A DNA stretch of 64,000 nt from Bog-473 sp052140165. Lineage in GTDB: Bacteria > Actinomycetota > Acidimicrobiia > Acidimicrobiales > RAAP-2. Positions 50,798 through 60,485 of the stretch are shown here, in pieces. The stretch lies in the NCBI GenBank assembly GCA_052140165.1, contig JBKQUM010000078.1:1-64000 (forward strand), in the 5' to 3' direction. The position numbers were made by a program, and so were the translations under genes. Under the pieces are notes generated by a model. That model did not search any database. It had not been told where the DNA came from and saw only the letters and a list, made by a program, of their open reading frames with translations. Every line of letters begins with the position of its first letter. Within the stretch, counting starts at the first letter, position 1.

Positions 50798-52825
50798 TCA
50801 GTTCGCGATCTTCTGCAATTCGAGCGAGGTGACGTCCAGGGTGCTGTCGGGACTCACGGCCACGGTCACAGAGAATACGGACGCGGCGGAGGTCGAGAAC
50901 TCCAGCGTCGTCTGACGAGTGGACGTGGTCGGGGTCAGCACGAGCGTCGAGACGTGCTCCTGGGCGAGGTCGAGTGGCGCGGGCGCAACGACCAGCTGGG
51001 TCATCGACGTCGGGTGCGCCAGGCTGAACCAGTTCGAGACGACGATGCGACGGTTGGGGGTCGTCAGGAAGGACATCCGCGACGGGCGACCCGATGCGCT
51101 GTCCACGCTCTCGACCAGGGTCACCTCGTAGGTTCCCGTGCCCAGGTTCGCCAGAGCGAGCGGAGCGGTGCGGACGCGCGAAACCCCCGCCTCCCAGGGA
51201 CTGCCGAGGGAGTGGCCTGACCACGTCAGTGGCGCCGCCGGCGCCGGCCCGGACGGCACGACGAGTGCGACGACCACGATCACGATCAGCGCGGCCGCCC
51301 CCGCGACGAGGCTGCGCGCCACCTCGATCGGGCGCGGATTGACGAGCCGTACCAGGAGCCACACGAGTGCTGCGACGAGCACCAGCTCGAACAGAAGCTC
51401 CTCCGCCACCACGTGGCTGAACGTCGGCACGACCGAAGGCAGGTACGTGTTGATCCAATCCCACCACCCGGGGTACAGGGTCGGGTCCCAGGGGGCGAAC
51501 GGGGGGAACGTGGCATTGAAGTAGTTGTGGTCCCCGATGAGAATCGGAACGCCCTGGACGATCCAGAGAACCGCCACGACGATGGCGGCGGCAGCGAGCC
51601 GCTGGCGGTAGGCCTCGAGCCGTTTCAGGAAGAACGGAGACCACGCGAGCAGCATGGGCATCACAGTCCATTGGAACCGCCCGGCCAACGCCGTGCCCCC
51701 GAAGGCGGTGACGATGGGCTGTGTTCCGTTGATCACCAGGATGGCGACTGCGCCGAGGAGCAGTACGACGTTGGTCACCTGCGTCCTCCGGCGCGAGTAC
51801 CACAGGCCGAGGAGTCCGAACAGAATGGTGGGGCATTGGACCACGAACCCCTGGTCGCGATCGAAGACGAGACCGAGGGTGTCCTTGAACCCCCGGGTGC
51901 CGAGGTTCGGGCTTGGTTGGGGGAGCCCCAGCAGATGGCCGAAGTAGTACTGGTTGTAGACGATGAGGACGGCGAACGAGACGATGGCCACGCCGATCAC
52001 GACGAGCGCCGGAACCAGCTCGATGCGCCGCAGGTAGAGCAGGACGAGCAGCCCGACGATCGCCACGATGTCGACCGAGAAGTTCTTGATCTGGAACCAG
52101 GGTGGAACGGCGAGGGCAACCGTGATGACGGCGACCGAGGTCCAACGGCAGGTTCCAGTGCGTTCCACCAGGGCCATTTCGAGGAGGCCGCAGGCCAGGA
52201 ATATCCCACTGATCAGGTCGGGGTAGACCTGCGTCGCTGCGAGCCACAGCGCCGGGCACGCCAGCGCCAGGGCGAAGACGATTTGGCCATTACGACCCAA
52301 GCTGGCGAGTCGGGATGCCCGCCGATGGATGAAGACGAACCCGATGGCATTGACGGTGAAGAACCCCACCAGAGCCAAGGGGACGTTACCCACTGCGATG
52401 AAGGGCGCGAGGAGAGCGGGGAGACCGATGCCCTGGGCGAAGATGACCCCGTGCGGTCCTGAAAAAGCGTGCACCCCCATCGTCGTGAGCGTGGCGCCCG
52501 CGGGCCAGGCGTAGATGTAGTGCGACATGAGGTCGGCACGGTATTGGGGAAGCACGTGGACGCTCAGGTGGCTCAGGGTCTCGGCCGCGATGAGGTAATG
52601 GGGCGAGTCTCCGGAGATCACAGTGCCCTGGGAGCGAAGCAAGAACCACGTGAAGATCTCGCCGATGACGATTGCGACGACGGCAAGGGCAAGGGTCAGC
52701 CAACGAGCCGGATGGAACTGGGTGGCGAACTCGGTGGTGGCAGTGTCGGGGCTCTTACGCTGCGCCGTGGAGTTCAGCGGCCGACCTCTTTGTGGCGCCG
52801 CGGCACCACCATGAGGTGTCGTCAT
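50798..52825 (-). CDS. polytopic GT-C-like membrane glycosyltransferase
   Basis: 675 residues with about eleven membrane segments followed by a soluble beta-rich C-terminal domain (from about residue 540). The first external loop has TVISGDSPHYLIAAETLS, where the Asp fits the acidic catalytic loop of GT-C enzymes that take sugars from polyprenyl phosphate. The ATG at 52825 is chosen because TATCAT (rc of 52835-52840) lies 9 bases upstream; an ATG 14 codons earlier sits before that box. It lies between the two repeat-protein genes and is the membrane glycosyltransferase of the locus. Confidence 0.75.
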   Translation of the reverse strand: MTTPHGGAAAPQRGRPLNSTAQRKSPDTATTEFATQFHPARWLTLALAVVAIVIGEIFTWFLLRSQGTVISGDSPHYLIAAETLSHLSVHVLPQYRADLMSHYIYAWPAGATLTTMGVHAFSGPHGVIFAQGIGLPALLAPFIAVGNVPLALVGFFTVNAIGFVFIHRRASRLASLGRNGQIVFALALACPALWLAATQVYPDLISGIFLACGLLEMALVERTGTCRWTSVAVITVALAVPPWFQIKNFSVDIVAIVGLLVLLYLRRIELVPALVVIGVAIVSFAVLIVYNQYYFGHLLGLPQPSPNLGTRGFKDTLGLVFDRDQGFVVQCPTILFGLLGLWYSRRRTQVTNVVLLLGAVAILVINGTQPIVTAFGGTALAGRFQWTVMPMLLAWSPFFLKRLEAYRQRLAAAAIVVAVLWIVQGVPILIGDHNYFNATFPPFAPWDPTLYPGWWDWINTYLPSVVPTFSHVVAEELLFELVLVAALVWLLVRLVNPRPIEVARSLVAGAAALIVIVVVALVVPSGPAPAAPLTWSGHSLGSPWEAGVSRVRTAPLALANLGTGTYEVTLVESVDSASGRPSRMSFLTTPNRRIVVSNWFSLAHPTSMTQLVVAPAPLDLAQEHVSTLVLTPTTSTRQTTLEFSTSAASVFSVTVAVSPDSTLDVTSLELQKIAN

Positions 52826-53112
52826 ACGTGCGACATGATAATGAGCAACAGCCGCACGGTTCGCCATGTACTTGGGCTACGTTCGGGCTGTCCTCACCAT
52901 GTCTCCTTGGTCCCATTGAGTCCACGGGACCGACCCCTTCAGCCCTCCGGAGATCCTTCCCATGGGAGGGCCTGCCTTGTGAATGTGCATGCGTCAAGGC
53001 GCATACTGAGGGGGTCTGAGAGCTCAGGACGGAGCTGGGGCACAGACCCGAGCACCGGCGAGCGGAGCGAGTGGTCGTGCACGCCCGGCCCAACCTTGGC
53101 GCGTGAGAGTGC

Positions 53113-55386
53113 TCAGCTCCCCGCCATGTCCACGACCGGCTTGTTCAACGGTTTCCCGCCCATCGAGCCGAAGAAGGGGTCGTTGTAGGTGAAGATGCCG
53201 CCGTCGGTCGCGACGAACCGGTATCCCGAGCCGCTCTTGGTGGCCTCCATGCCGACGATGGGGGCGTTGAGGTGCAGGTTGCCCGTGGAGCCGTAGAACG
53301 GGGCGTCGAAGGAGAAGATGCCGCCGTCGGTGGCCACCTCCCAGTACCCGCCCGTCTGCGAGTCGGCGGCCATCCCGACGACGGGGGAGTTGAGGGGCTT
53401 GCCTCCCATGGAGCCGAGGAACGATGCGTCGCCGTAGTTGAAGATGCCGCCGTCGGAGGCCACCAGCCAGTACCCCTTGCCGCTCGGCGTCGCTGCCATC
53501 CCGACGATGGGGCGATTCAGATGGATGCCCCCGGTGCTGCCGAAGAAGCCGGCGTCGCCGAAGTTGAAGATGCCGCCGTCCGACGCCACCAGCCAGTACC
53601 CCTTGCCATCCGGTGTCGCCGCCATGCCGACGATGGGTGCGTTGAGCGGCTTCCCGCCCATGGAGCCGAAGAAGCCGGCGTTCCCGAAGTTGAAGATGCC
53701 GCCGTCCGACGCCACCTCCCAGTACCCGCCGCCGTCGGCGGTCAGGGCCGACGCCACCACCGGCTTGTTGAGGTGGATGCTGCCGGTCGAACCGCAGAAC
53801 GGGATGTTGCCGTAGTCGAACACGCCACCGTCGGACGCGGACAGCACGTAGCCGTCGGGGCCCCCGACCGGTGCGTTGCACGGAACCTCGATGGTCGGTG
53901 CCGGCGTGCCGGCGTCCCCGGTCAGCTGGGGGTCGTGGTGGAACTGGGGCCACGCGCCGGTCTCGTTCACGCTGGACCCGGACCCCGCGGTGTTGTCGAT
54001 CTCCCAGTGCACGATCGCTCCCTGGTCGCCGGCGTAGGTGTAGCCCGCAGCCGTGATGCCGATGTGGCCGTCGGGGTCGTCGGTCACCAGGGGGGAGCTC
54101 TGGAACCCGACGGGCCCCGAATCGAGCGTCGCCACCTCGGCGCCTGAACGACCGTCGAAGATGTCGATCCCGTTGATGGTGGGGACGATGACGTCCTGGT
54201 AGCCGTCGCCGGTGAGGTCCGCCGTCACCGGTGATCCGTCGACGGCGCCCGAGGTGGGCGCCGACCACTCGACGTTGCCGTTGGTGCCGTTGAGGACGTA
54301 GATCGTCCCGGCCGACGTCCCCTCGACGACCTGGAGTTGGCCGTTGCCCAGCACGTCGGCCAGGGCCGGCGAGTCAGTGGTCAGCCCGTCGAGCGTGTCG
54401 CTCCAGGCGAGGCCGCAGCCCGTGTTGATGGCGAAGAGCTTGTCGGTGTCCGATGCCCCAGGGTAGAAGCTGCCGTCGCCGATGGCGATGCCAACGGCAC
54501 CGCCGGAGAGGAACTCGCCCACGGCGGCTGAAGAGGCGGCGATGTTCTGGTTCGTGTTGTACTCGCAGATGAGCCCGCCTGCAGGATTGCCGGTCCCCGC
54601 GTTGCCGGCGCTCGACATGATCTTGATGTGGCCGCCGTCGCTGTAGGTCTGCCCGTAGGCCACACCGGCGGTCGATTCTCCACCACCGATGATCTCGTTG
54701 TTGCCGTCGGCGTAGAGGTCCGCCACTGCCGCCGTCGAGAACACCGAGTCCGAGAACCACGGGAAACCCTCGAGCATCGCACCGTTCGCCGCCCCGAGCG
54801 CGTAGGTGTTCTGTCCGAGCGACCCGGCCTCGACCCCGTAACCACCCGCGTAGTTGCCCACTGTCAGCGACGCCGTCACAGCCGAATGGGGCGTGGGGTC
54901 AGTCCCCGGGTTGGTCTCCTGGACGAACCACTGGTCACTCCCGTTGGGGGCGATGGCCTGGTAGCCACCCGACGTCGGGTCGGCCACGTTGCCCGTGCCG
55001 ACGTAGACCGTGTCGAGCCCGTTGGCGTCGATCGGCGCCACCGATGGGGAGGAGTCGACCGGCGCTCCGGCGTTGTACGGCCAGCCGGCGACGCCCGAGC
55101 CGTTGGAGAGGTGGTAGGCGTACACGTACCCGGCCCTGTCACCGACGACGACCGAGGGCTGCCCGTCGAGGTCGGCCACGTTGGGCGAGGAGTCCACGAT
55201 GGGATTGCCGCCGTCGTTGAGGGTCTGCGTCCAGACCTGGGCCACCGTGAACCCGGCCGCATGCGCGACCTGGGTGGCCTGGGCACCCGGAGCGTCCCCG
55301 AGAGCGAGGGTGGCCGTAAGCGCCAGCGCCCCGGCCGCCGCCGCCATGGTTGTGGCCAGGTACACCCTCGGCGCACGACTTCTCAC
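53113..55386 (-). CDS. secreted FG-GAP-like protein with six GYWLVASDGG repeats, copy 2
   Basis: 757 residues from GTG at 55386 (AGAGGA 5 bases upstream); a longer start at 55440 is possible. Signal sequence YLATTMAAAAGALALTATLA, then FG-GAP repeats (VDSSPNVADLDGQPSVVVGD and ADLTGDGYQDVIVPTINGID), then six repeats such as GYWLVASDGGIFNFGDAGFF, followed by GSTGGIHLNRPIVGMAATP. The architecture matches the 48447 protein almost unit for unit. Its neighbour upstream is the second LGQLDPxFQ methyltransferase, so the methyltransferase/repeat-protein pair is duplicated. Confidence 0.86.
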   Translation of the reverse strand: MRSRAPRVYLATTMAAAAGALALTATLALGDAPGAQATQVAHAAGFTVAQVWTQTLNDGGNPIVDSSPNVADLDGQPSVVVGDRAGYVYAYHLSNGSGVAGWPYNAGAPVDSSPSVAPIDANGLDTVYVGTGNVADPTSGGYQAIAPNGSDQWFVQETNPGTDPTPHSAVTASLTVGNYAGGYGVEAGSLGQNTYALGAANGAMLEGFPWFSDSVFSTAAVADLYADGNNEIIGGGESTAGVAYGQTYSDGGHIKIMSSAGNAGTGNPAGGLICEYNTNQNIAASSAAVGEFLSGGAVGIAIGDGSFYPGASDTDKLFAINTGCGLAWSDTLDGLTTDSPALADVLGNGQLQVVEGTSAGTIYVLNGTNGNVEWSAPTSGAVDGSPVTADLTGDGYQDVIVPTINGIDIFDGRSGAEVATLDSGPVGFQSSPLVTDDPDGHIGITAAGYTYAGDQGAIVHWEIDNTAGSGSSVNETGAWPQFHHDPQLTGDAGTPAPTIEVPCNAPVGGPDGYVLSASDGGVFDYGNIPFCGSTGSIHLNKPVVASALTADGGGYWEVASDGGIFNFGNAGFFGSMGGKPLNAPIVGMAATPDGKGYWLVASDGGIFNFGDAGFFGSTGGIHLNRPIVGMAATPSGKGYWLVASDGGIFNYGDASFLGSMGGKPLNSPVVGMAADSQTGGYWEVATDGGIFSFDAPFYGSTGNLHLNAPIVGMEATKSGSGYRFVATDGGIFTYNDPFFGSMGGKPLNKPVVDMAGS
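53116..53853 (-). repeat. six GYWLVASDGG coding repeats, copy 2
   Basis: Six units of about 120-126 bases coding for the C-terminal module of the 53113 protein. Unit 1 contains the FCGSTG Cys variant as in copy 1; the third and fourth units are nearly identical over GYWLVASDGGIFN. Confidence 0.85.
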
Positions 55387-55732
55387 GTCATTCCTCTCGT
55401 GTTGTGGGCGGCTGAAGCCGATTGTCCGTCTGCACGCCACCGAACGGCGGACCCCGGGGTCGGGGCACGCAGGTCGGTGGAAACGTCGACCTATGTTCAG
55501 TCAATCGGCATCCGGCCGGTCAACCTTGAACGGTCGACGGCCGGGCCATGGTGGCAGGTATCCGGCCGCAGCCGTGGTTGCGGATCGGGTAGAGGCAAGG
55601 CTGAACCCGCCCCGGTTCGCCTGCATCGGGGGTGCTGCGGTCCGTCATCCGGGGTCCGCATGTGCTGCCGACGGGCGACCGGAGCGTCGCCCCTCCAACG
55701 CACCAGCGCGTCGCCCTCGGCAGTTCGCCGAA
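55387..55732. other. intergenic gap, 346 bases
   Basis: Between the second methyltransferase stop and the repeat protein start. It must hold the promoter of the repeat protein; TAGGTC (minus strand near 55491) is the only weak -10-like sequence seen. No gene or RNA is recognised. Confidence 0.45.
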
Positions 55733-56779
55733 TCAGCGCCTTCGGGCGACCACGGTGTAGAACGTGACCTCATCGGCCAGCTCCGGGTTGGTCTCCGGTA
55801 CGTAGTATTGCCGGTGATAGCTGACCGTCGAATTGGGGAAGCCGAGCACTGCGAGCATGTCGGTGATGACTCCAGGCGGCAACAACCACCAGCCGTTGGG
55901 ATTCGTGCTCTTGGAGGGGTTCCAGAACAGGACTGGCCTGTCGATGTCCTCGGGCGGAACGAGGAGCGGCTCGACAACCACGATGGTGTCGTCGGTCACG
56001 GCGGCCGCCTGCTGCATTGCCATGAACGGGTCCCTCAAGTGGAGCAGGATCGAACCGAAGACCGACACGTCATAGCGGCCCAGGTCCGGCGGCAGATCGT
56101 ACACGGGCGCGTAGACGGCCCTGGCCGAGTGACCGTATGCGTTTCGTACGAACCACCATGAGTTCACAACCTGCCCAGCGCGTGCAACCTGCTCCCGACG
56201 CGTCTGTTCCAGATCGAACGTCGCCAAAGGGATCAGGTCGGTTGACAGGTCCCAACCAATGTCGATGATGACGACTTCTGCACCCTGTTGGGTCATCCAA
56301 TGCGTGAGCCAGCCACTTGCCGGGCCGTACTCGAGCACACTGCGCCCGGCCAGGTCGATTCCCCCGAGGTATTGGCTTTCGTTGCCGATAAGGTCCCACG
56401 GACCTTTCACGAAGCTGCCGTCGGGGAGCAGCACAGAATGGTAGAAGTAACAGTCCTCGAGTCGAACGTCAGCCCAGTGTGCGGCGAGCTCACGTTGGAA
56501 ATCTGGATCGAGTTGTCCGAGGTAGCCGGGCGGCGGGTCCGCCGGCCACATCACGAGCGGCTCCCGGCCGGGAATGTGGTGGTCTGGGATCGGAAGGGGT
56601 TCGGGTCGGGGTGCCGATTGGCGCCGCGGCGGGACGACGGGCGCCGACATGGAGGGTCCGCCCAGTCGTTGAGCCAACGGTCGCAGCACGCGGGCGATCG
56701 ATGGCGGCAGGTGGCGGCCGATCGCCCGAAGTCGATCCACCGTCGGCTGCCGAGATGATTGTTGCGGCCCCTTCGTCAA
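55733..56779 (-). CDS. SAM-dependent methyltransferase, LGQLDPxFQ type, copy 2
   Basis: 348 residues from a TTG at 56779 with AAGGGAAG upstream. The segment PPPGYLGQLDPDFQRELAAH is followed by PWDLIGNESQYLGGIDLAGR, motif I VLEYGPASGWLTHWM and GRYDVSVFGSILLHLRDPFM. It matches the 47238 protein through the whole domain but has a longer, proline-rich N-terminus. It points toward, and probably is cotranscribed with, the 53113 repeat protein. The target is unknown. Confidence 0.8.
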   Translation of the reverse strand: MTKGPQQSSRQPTVDRLRAIGRHLPPSIARVLRPLAQRLGGPSMSAPVVPPRRQSAPRPEPLPIPDHHIPGREPLVMWPADPPPGYLGQLDPDFQRELAAHWADVRLEDCYFYHSVLLPDGSFVKGPWDLIGNESQYLGGIDLAGRSVLEYGPASGWLTHWMTQQGAEVVIIDIGWDLSTDLIPLATFDLEQTRREQVARAGQVVNSWWFVRNAYGHSARAVYAPVYDLPPDLGRYDVSVFGSILLHLRDPFMAMQQAAAVTDDTIVVVEPLLVPPEDIDRPVLFWNPSKSTNPNGWWLLPPGVITDMLAVLGFPNSTVSYHRQYYVPETNPELADEVTFYTVVARRR

Positions 56780-57059
56780 GAATCTTCCCTTCCAATCCGC
56801 GTGCAGCCCGGTGGGGTGCCATCGAGCGGGATGATCCTAGACGAGTGATTCCAAGGGCTCGGGGGTCGTCCCGGGTCCACAACTCACGCAAAATGGCGTC
56901 GATGCCGTCGTCGGAGTGGATCACGGTCTTGGCAGAGGTGGTCCAAGCCCGCGCGGCCATGGACGGGGAGTCGTTGACCGGAGTGGACTCGTCGTGCCGG
57001 CTCGATGGCCCAGCCGACGACGTTGCGAGTGAACAGGTCCAGGCGACGAAGCAGTAGCC
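56780..57059. other. intergenic stretch
   Basis: The region between two divergent methyltransferase genes. TAGGAT (minus strand near 56834) may be the leftward promoter. Minus-strand codons continue the degenerate frame next to the repeat remnant (RHDESTPVNDSPSMAARAWT), with no recognisable family. Confidence 0.4.
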
Positions 57060-57185
57060 CTGGTCGACTGCATCGCCGCCACGGGCTGGCTGAGATGGAT
57101 GCTTCCCGTCAAGCCGGAGATCTGTGCGCCGAACGAGAAGACGCCGGCGTCGGACCCCACCATCAGCCTGTGGCCGCCCTGGCCC
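57060..57185 (-). pseudogene. degenerate GYWLVASDGG repeat remnant
   Basis: On the minus strand the codons read GGHRLMVGSDAGVFSFGAQ, then ISGLTGSIHLSQPVAAMQS, aligning with one full repeat (GYWLVASDGGVFSFG ... GSTGSIHLNQPIVAMA). After a one-base shift the next bases read DQGYCFVAWT, the start of another repeat. There is no start, signal peptide or remaining repeats. It appears to be debris of a fifth GYW protein or a recombination scar, sitting just upstream of the 57251 gene. Confidence 0.5.
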
Positions 57186-57250
57186 GGGACACAACCGGAT
57201 GGGAGGCGAGCTCCGGTCCGCACAGGGCATCGCCGGTAGCATCGACCGCC

Positions 57251-58249
57251 GTGCCCGCAGCTCTTCCCCCAACCGGCGATGACAATCACGCGGACGGCGA
57301 GAACCCCGGCAGCTCGCCGGGAGGCGAGGACCAGGCCCGGGCCGCGGATGCGCTGCGCGAGGCGTTCGCGAGGCTGGCACCGCAGGGGAGCGATGCGTGG
57401 AACTTCCTGGCAGCTTTCACACATCTCGGCGATCGGTACGGCCCGTACCACCCCGGCGCCTCCGCCCTGTCGGATGCGTTGGACGCCGAGAGCCGCTCCG
57501 GTGCGCGGCGCCAGGGCCGCCTCGATCGGCTTCGTGCCGGCCGTGATCGTCGGGCGCGGGTCGCCGAAGGTGACCGGACCGAGCTCGAGGAGGCGATGGG
57601 CCACGTGGTCGAGGCGTTCCGCTTCCTCTCGGCCCGTGTCGCCACGCTCGAGGAGAGGCTCGCCGCCCAGGATCGCCCGGTGGAGGGCGCGGCGTGGCTG
57701 GTTCCCGCCCGGGAGCTCGGCGACTGGGTCGACCTGGTCGCCGCCCACGTCCTGGCGCGCACACCGGGCGGCGCTGTCGTGCACGCCGACTGCGGTGAGG
57801 GCGCGCTCCTCCGGGCGTGTGCCGCCCGCGGCGCGACGGCACACGGGGTCGAGCCCCGGGGTGCCCTCGCCCTCCGTGCGCTCGAGGGCGGCTGCTCGGT
57901 GACGATCGGTGAGGCGTCCGAGTACCTGTCGGGTCGTGTGGCGGACTCGCTGGGCGGCATCGTGCTGAGCGGAGTGGTCGACCGCCTGCCGCTCCATGCG
58001 CTCCTCCCACTGCTGACGCAGAGCCGGCGCACCCTGGCGCACGACGCGCCCCTCGTCGTCGTCTCGGAGCCCGGCACGGCCACCGGCGCGCGGGAGCCGG
58101 CCGCCCTCGACCTGGTCGACGGGCGCCCCCTGCATGCCGCGACGTGGGAGATGCTGCTCGACCGCGCCGGCTTCGTCGAGGTGGCGCCGCTCCCTGCGGG
58201 AGACGGGCAGGACGGGCGGTTCGCGCTGGTGGCCGCCACCCCCTCGTGA
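57251..58249 (+). CDS. SAM-dependent methyltransferase, copy 2 of a paired type
   Basis: 332 residues. An N-terminal helical part with VVEAFRFLSARVATLEERL coiled coil is followed by motif I VVHADCGEGALLRACAARGA, GVEP, and GGIVLSGVVDRLPLHALLPL. It is a paralogue of the 43903 protein with the same layout, though motif I is slightly poorer (CGEG instead of CGDG). The GTG has TAGCAT (57237-57242) 8 bases upstream, leaderless. Its stop overlaps the next glycosyltransferase start (GTGA), mirroring 43903/44910. Confidence 0.75.
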   Translation: MPAALPPTGDDNHADGENPGSSPGGEDQARAADALREAFARLAPQGSDAWNFLAAFTHLGDRYGPYHPGASALSDALDAESRSGARRQGRLDRLRAGRDRRARVAEGDRTELEEAMGHVVEAFRFLSARVATLEERLAAQDRPVEGAAWLVPARELGDWVDLVAAHVLARTPGGAVVHADCGEGALLRACAARGATAHGVEPRGALALRALEGGCSVTIGEASEYLSGRVADSLGGIVLSGVVDRLPLHALLPLLTQSRRTLAHDAPLVVVSEPGTATGAREPAALDLVDGRPLHAATWEMLLDRAGFVEVAPLPAGDGQDGRFALVAATPS

Positions 58250-59340
58250 GCGGCATCCACCACTTCGTCCCCGTCCTGCACCGTGGCGACGCGGTGGGGC
58301 GCCACACCCTCCGCCTCCGGGACGCCACCCGCGCCCGCGGCATCCGCTCCGACATCTACGTCGACACCGTCGAGGCGGAGACGGCGGGCGAGACCGTTCC
58401 CGTGCTCGACTACCCCGGGGCGGCCGACAGCGGCGACGTCGTCGTCTACCAGTTCGCCACGGCGTCGGCCATGGCACCGTGGCTCGCCGGCCGGTCCGAA
58501 ACCCTGGTCGTCAACTACCACAACATCACGCCACCCGACCTCATGGCGCCGTGGGACAACCACCTCGCCCTCGGCCAGCTGCGCGCCCAGGGCGACCTGC
58601 GCGTGCTGGCGCCCCGCACGACGCTCGCGGTCGCCGATTCCGCCTACAACGAGGCGCATCTCGCCGGGTCGGGGTTCGCCGCCACGGCCGTGATCCCACC
58701 GTCGGCCGCCCTCGACGCCGGCGTCACAGCGGCGGCGCGCGCCAGCCGGCCACCGGCGCCGCGGCCCGCAGGGAGCGGCGCACGCTGGCTGGCGGTCGGG
58801 AGGGTGTCGCCCAACAAGGCGCTGGAGAGCACCGTCGCCGCCCTGGCCGTGGCCCGGGCCCACGGCGACCCGGGCGCCACGCTGCAGATCATCGGGAAGC
58901 CGGCCACGGAGTCGTACGTGTCCTCGCTGCAGCGCTACGTGGCGGAGCTGGGGCTGGCCGGCGCGGTCATCTTCGCCGGCCACGCGAGCGACGCGACCGT
59001 CGCGGCCGCGTACGGCAGCGCGGATGTGCTCGTGGTGACCTCCGAGCACGAGGGCTTCTGCGTCCCGGTGGTCGAGGCGATGTCCGCCGGGCTGCCCGTG
59101 GTCGCCTTCGACCAGGGTGCGGTGCCCGAGGTGCTCGGCGACGCCGGGGTCCTCGTCGCCGACAAGGACCCCTACGCCCTCGCGAGCTCCATCAGGGACC
59201 TGCTGGCCGACGCGCCGCGCCGTGCGGCCCTCGGCGAGGCGGGACGCCGTCGTCTGGCCGAGCTCGACCTCGACACGGCCGCCGACCGGTTCGTGAGCCT
59301 GCTGATCCCCCTGGCGCCGGAGGCAGGCGCATCGACATGA
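58246..59340 (+). CDS. GT4-family glycosyltransferase (HTLxLRD type)
   Basis: 364 residues. IHHFVPVLHRGDAVGRHTLR, then VVYQFATASAMAPWLAGRSE and VVNYHNITPPDLMAPWDN define the N-terminal domain; WLAVGRVSPNKALESTVAAL and SEHEGFCVPVVEAMSAGLPV the donor site with E-x7-E. It is more similar to its neighbour at 59337 than to 44910, so the two are a local tandem duplication. GTG start overlaps the methyltransferase stop; the stop overlaps the next ATG. Confidence 0.9.
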   Translation: MSGIHHFVPVLHRGDAVGRHTLRLRDATRARGIRSDIYVDTVEAETAGETVPVLDYPGAADSGDVVVYQFATASAMAPWLAGRSETLVVNYHNITPPDLMAPWDNHLALGQLRAQGDLRVLAPRTTLAVADSAYNEAHLAGSGFAATAVIPPSAALDAGVTAAARASRPPAPRPAGSGARWLAVGRVSPNKALESTVAALAVARAHGDPGATLQIIGKPATESYVSSLQRYVAELGLAGAVIFAGHASDATVAAAYGSADVLVVTSEHEGFCVPVVEAMSAGLPVVAFDQGAVPEVLGDAGVLVADKDPYALASSIRDLLADAPRRAALGEAGRRRLAELDLDTAADRFVSLLIPLAPEAGAST

Positions 59341-60404
59341 GCGGCGTCCACCAGTTCGTCCCGATGCTGCACCGCTCCGACGCGGTCGGGCGGCACACGC
59401 TGGCGCTCCGCGCCGTCCTGGCCGCCCGCGGCATCGCGTCCCGGATTTACGTCGACCTGGTCGATCCCGACACGGCGAACGAGACGCGGCCGTTCGCGAG
59501 CTACGCGGACGAGGCCGCGCCGGGCGACGTGCTCGTCTACCAGTTCGCCACCGCGTCGGCCATCGCGTCCTGGCTGGCCGGACGCCCAGAGACACTTGTC
59601 GTGAACTACCACAACGTGACGCCGCCGGAGTGCTACGCACCGTGGGACAACGCCATGGCGCGCCATCAGCTCCGGGCCCAGACCGAGCTCAGCGCACTGG
59701 CACCCCGCGCCGCGCTCGGCCTGGCGGTCTCCGCGTTCAACGAGGCCGAGCTGCGCCTGGCCGGCTTCGACCGCACTGCGGTCGTGCCGCCGGCAGCCGT
59801 CGTCGACACCGGTGCCGCCGCCCACCGCAGAGGTGGTCCGCGTTCGGGGTCCGGTGCGCGCTGGATCAGCGTGGGGCGCCTCGCCCCCAACAAGGGCATC
59901 GAGTACGCGGTGATGGCGCTCCTGGTCACCCGCGCCCACCGCGACCCCGCAGCCACCCTCGAGGTCGTCGGGCGGCCCGTGGTGCCCTCCTACACGGCGG
60001 CTCTCCTCCGCTTCGTCGACGAGATGGGACTGCACGACGCCGTACGGTTCCGCGGCGCGCTGAGCGATGCCGATCTGGTGGCCGCCATGGCCCGCGCCGA
60101 CGTGCTCGTGATCACCTCCCAGCACGAGGGCTTCGGGGTCCCGGTGATCGAGGCCATGACGATGGGCCTGCCCGTGGTCGCCCACCGCGGGGGCGCGCTC
60201 CCCGAGGTGGTGGGCGACGGTGGCCTGCTCGTGGACGCCACCGACCCGTGGGTGCTCGCCGGCGCGGTGTGGCGGCTGCTGGGGGAGGTGGGCCTGCGGG
60301 CGTCGCTGGCGGCGGCCGCATCCCGCAGGATCGCCGACCTCGACCTGGCCTCGGCCGGCGAGCGGGCCGTCGAACTCGTGGCCGCGCTGCGCCCGGGGGC
60401 CTGA
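59337..60404 (+). CDS. GT4-family glycosyltransferase (HTLxLRD type), tandem copy
   Basis: 355 residues. VHQFVPMLHRSDAVGRHTLA, LVYQFATASAIASWLAGRPE and VVNYHNVTPPECYAPWDNAM match the neighbour closely, and WISVGRLAPNKGIEYAVMAL plus SQHEGFGVPVIEAMTMGLPV is the donor half. The ATG overlaps the previous stop (ATGA). Two nearly parallel enzymes in one operon could add successive residues or different sugars. Confidence 0.9.
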   Translation: MSGVHQFVPMLHRSDAVGRHTLALRAVLAARGIASRIYVDLVDPDTANETRPFASYADEAAPGDVLVYQFATASAIASWLAGRPETLVVNYHNVTPPECYAPWDNAMARHQLRAQTELSALAPRAALGLAVSAFNEAELRLAGFDRTAVVPPAAVVDTGAAAHRRGGPRSGSGARWISVGRLAPNKGIEYAVMALLVTRAHRDPAATLEVVGRPVVPSYTAALLRFVDEMGLHDAVRFRGALSDADLVAAMARADVLVITSQHEGFGVPVIEAMTMGLPVVAHRGGALPEVVGDGGLLVDATDPWVLAGAVWRLLGEVGLRASLAAAASRRIADLDLASAGERAVELVAALRPGA

Positions 60405-60485
60405 GCTCGGGCCGGCAGGGTCCACCTCGTGCGTCACCGCCGTCGGTAACCTGCGCAACGCACCGAGGACGAGGAGGTCGACGCC

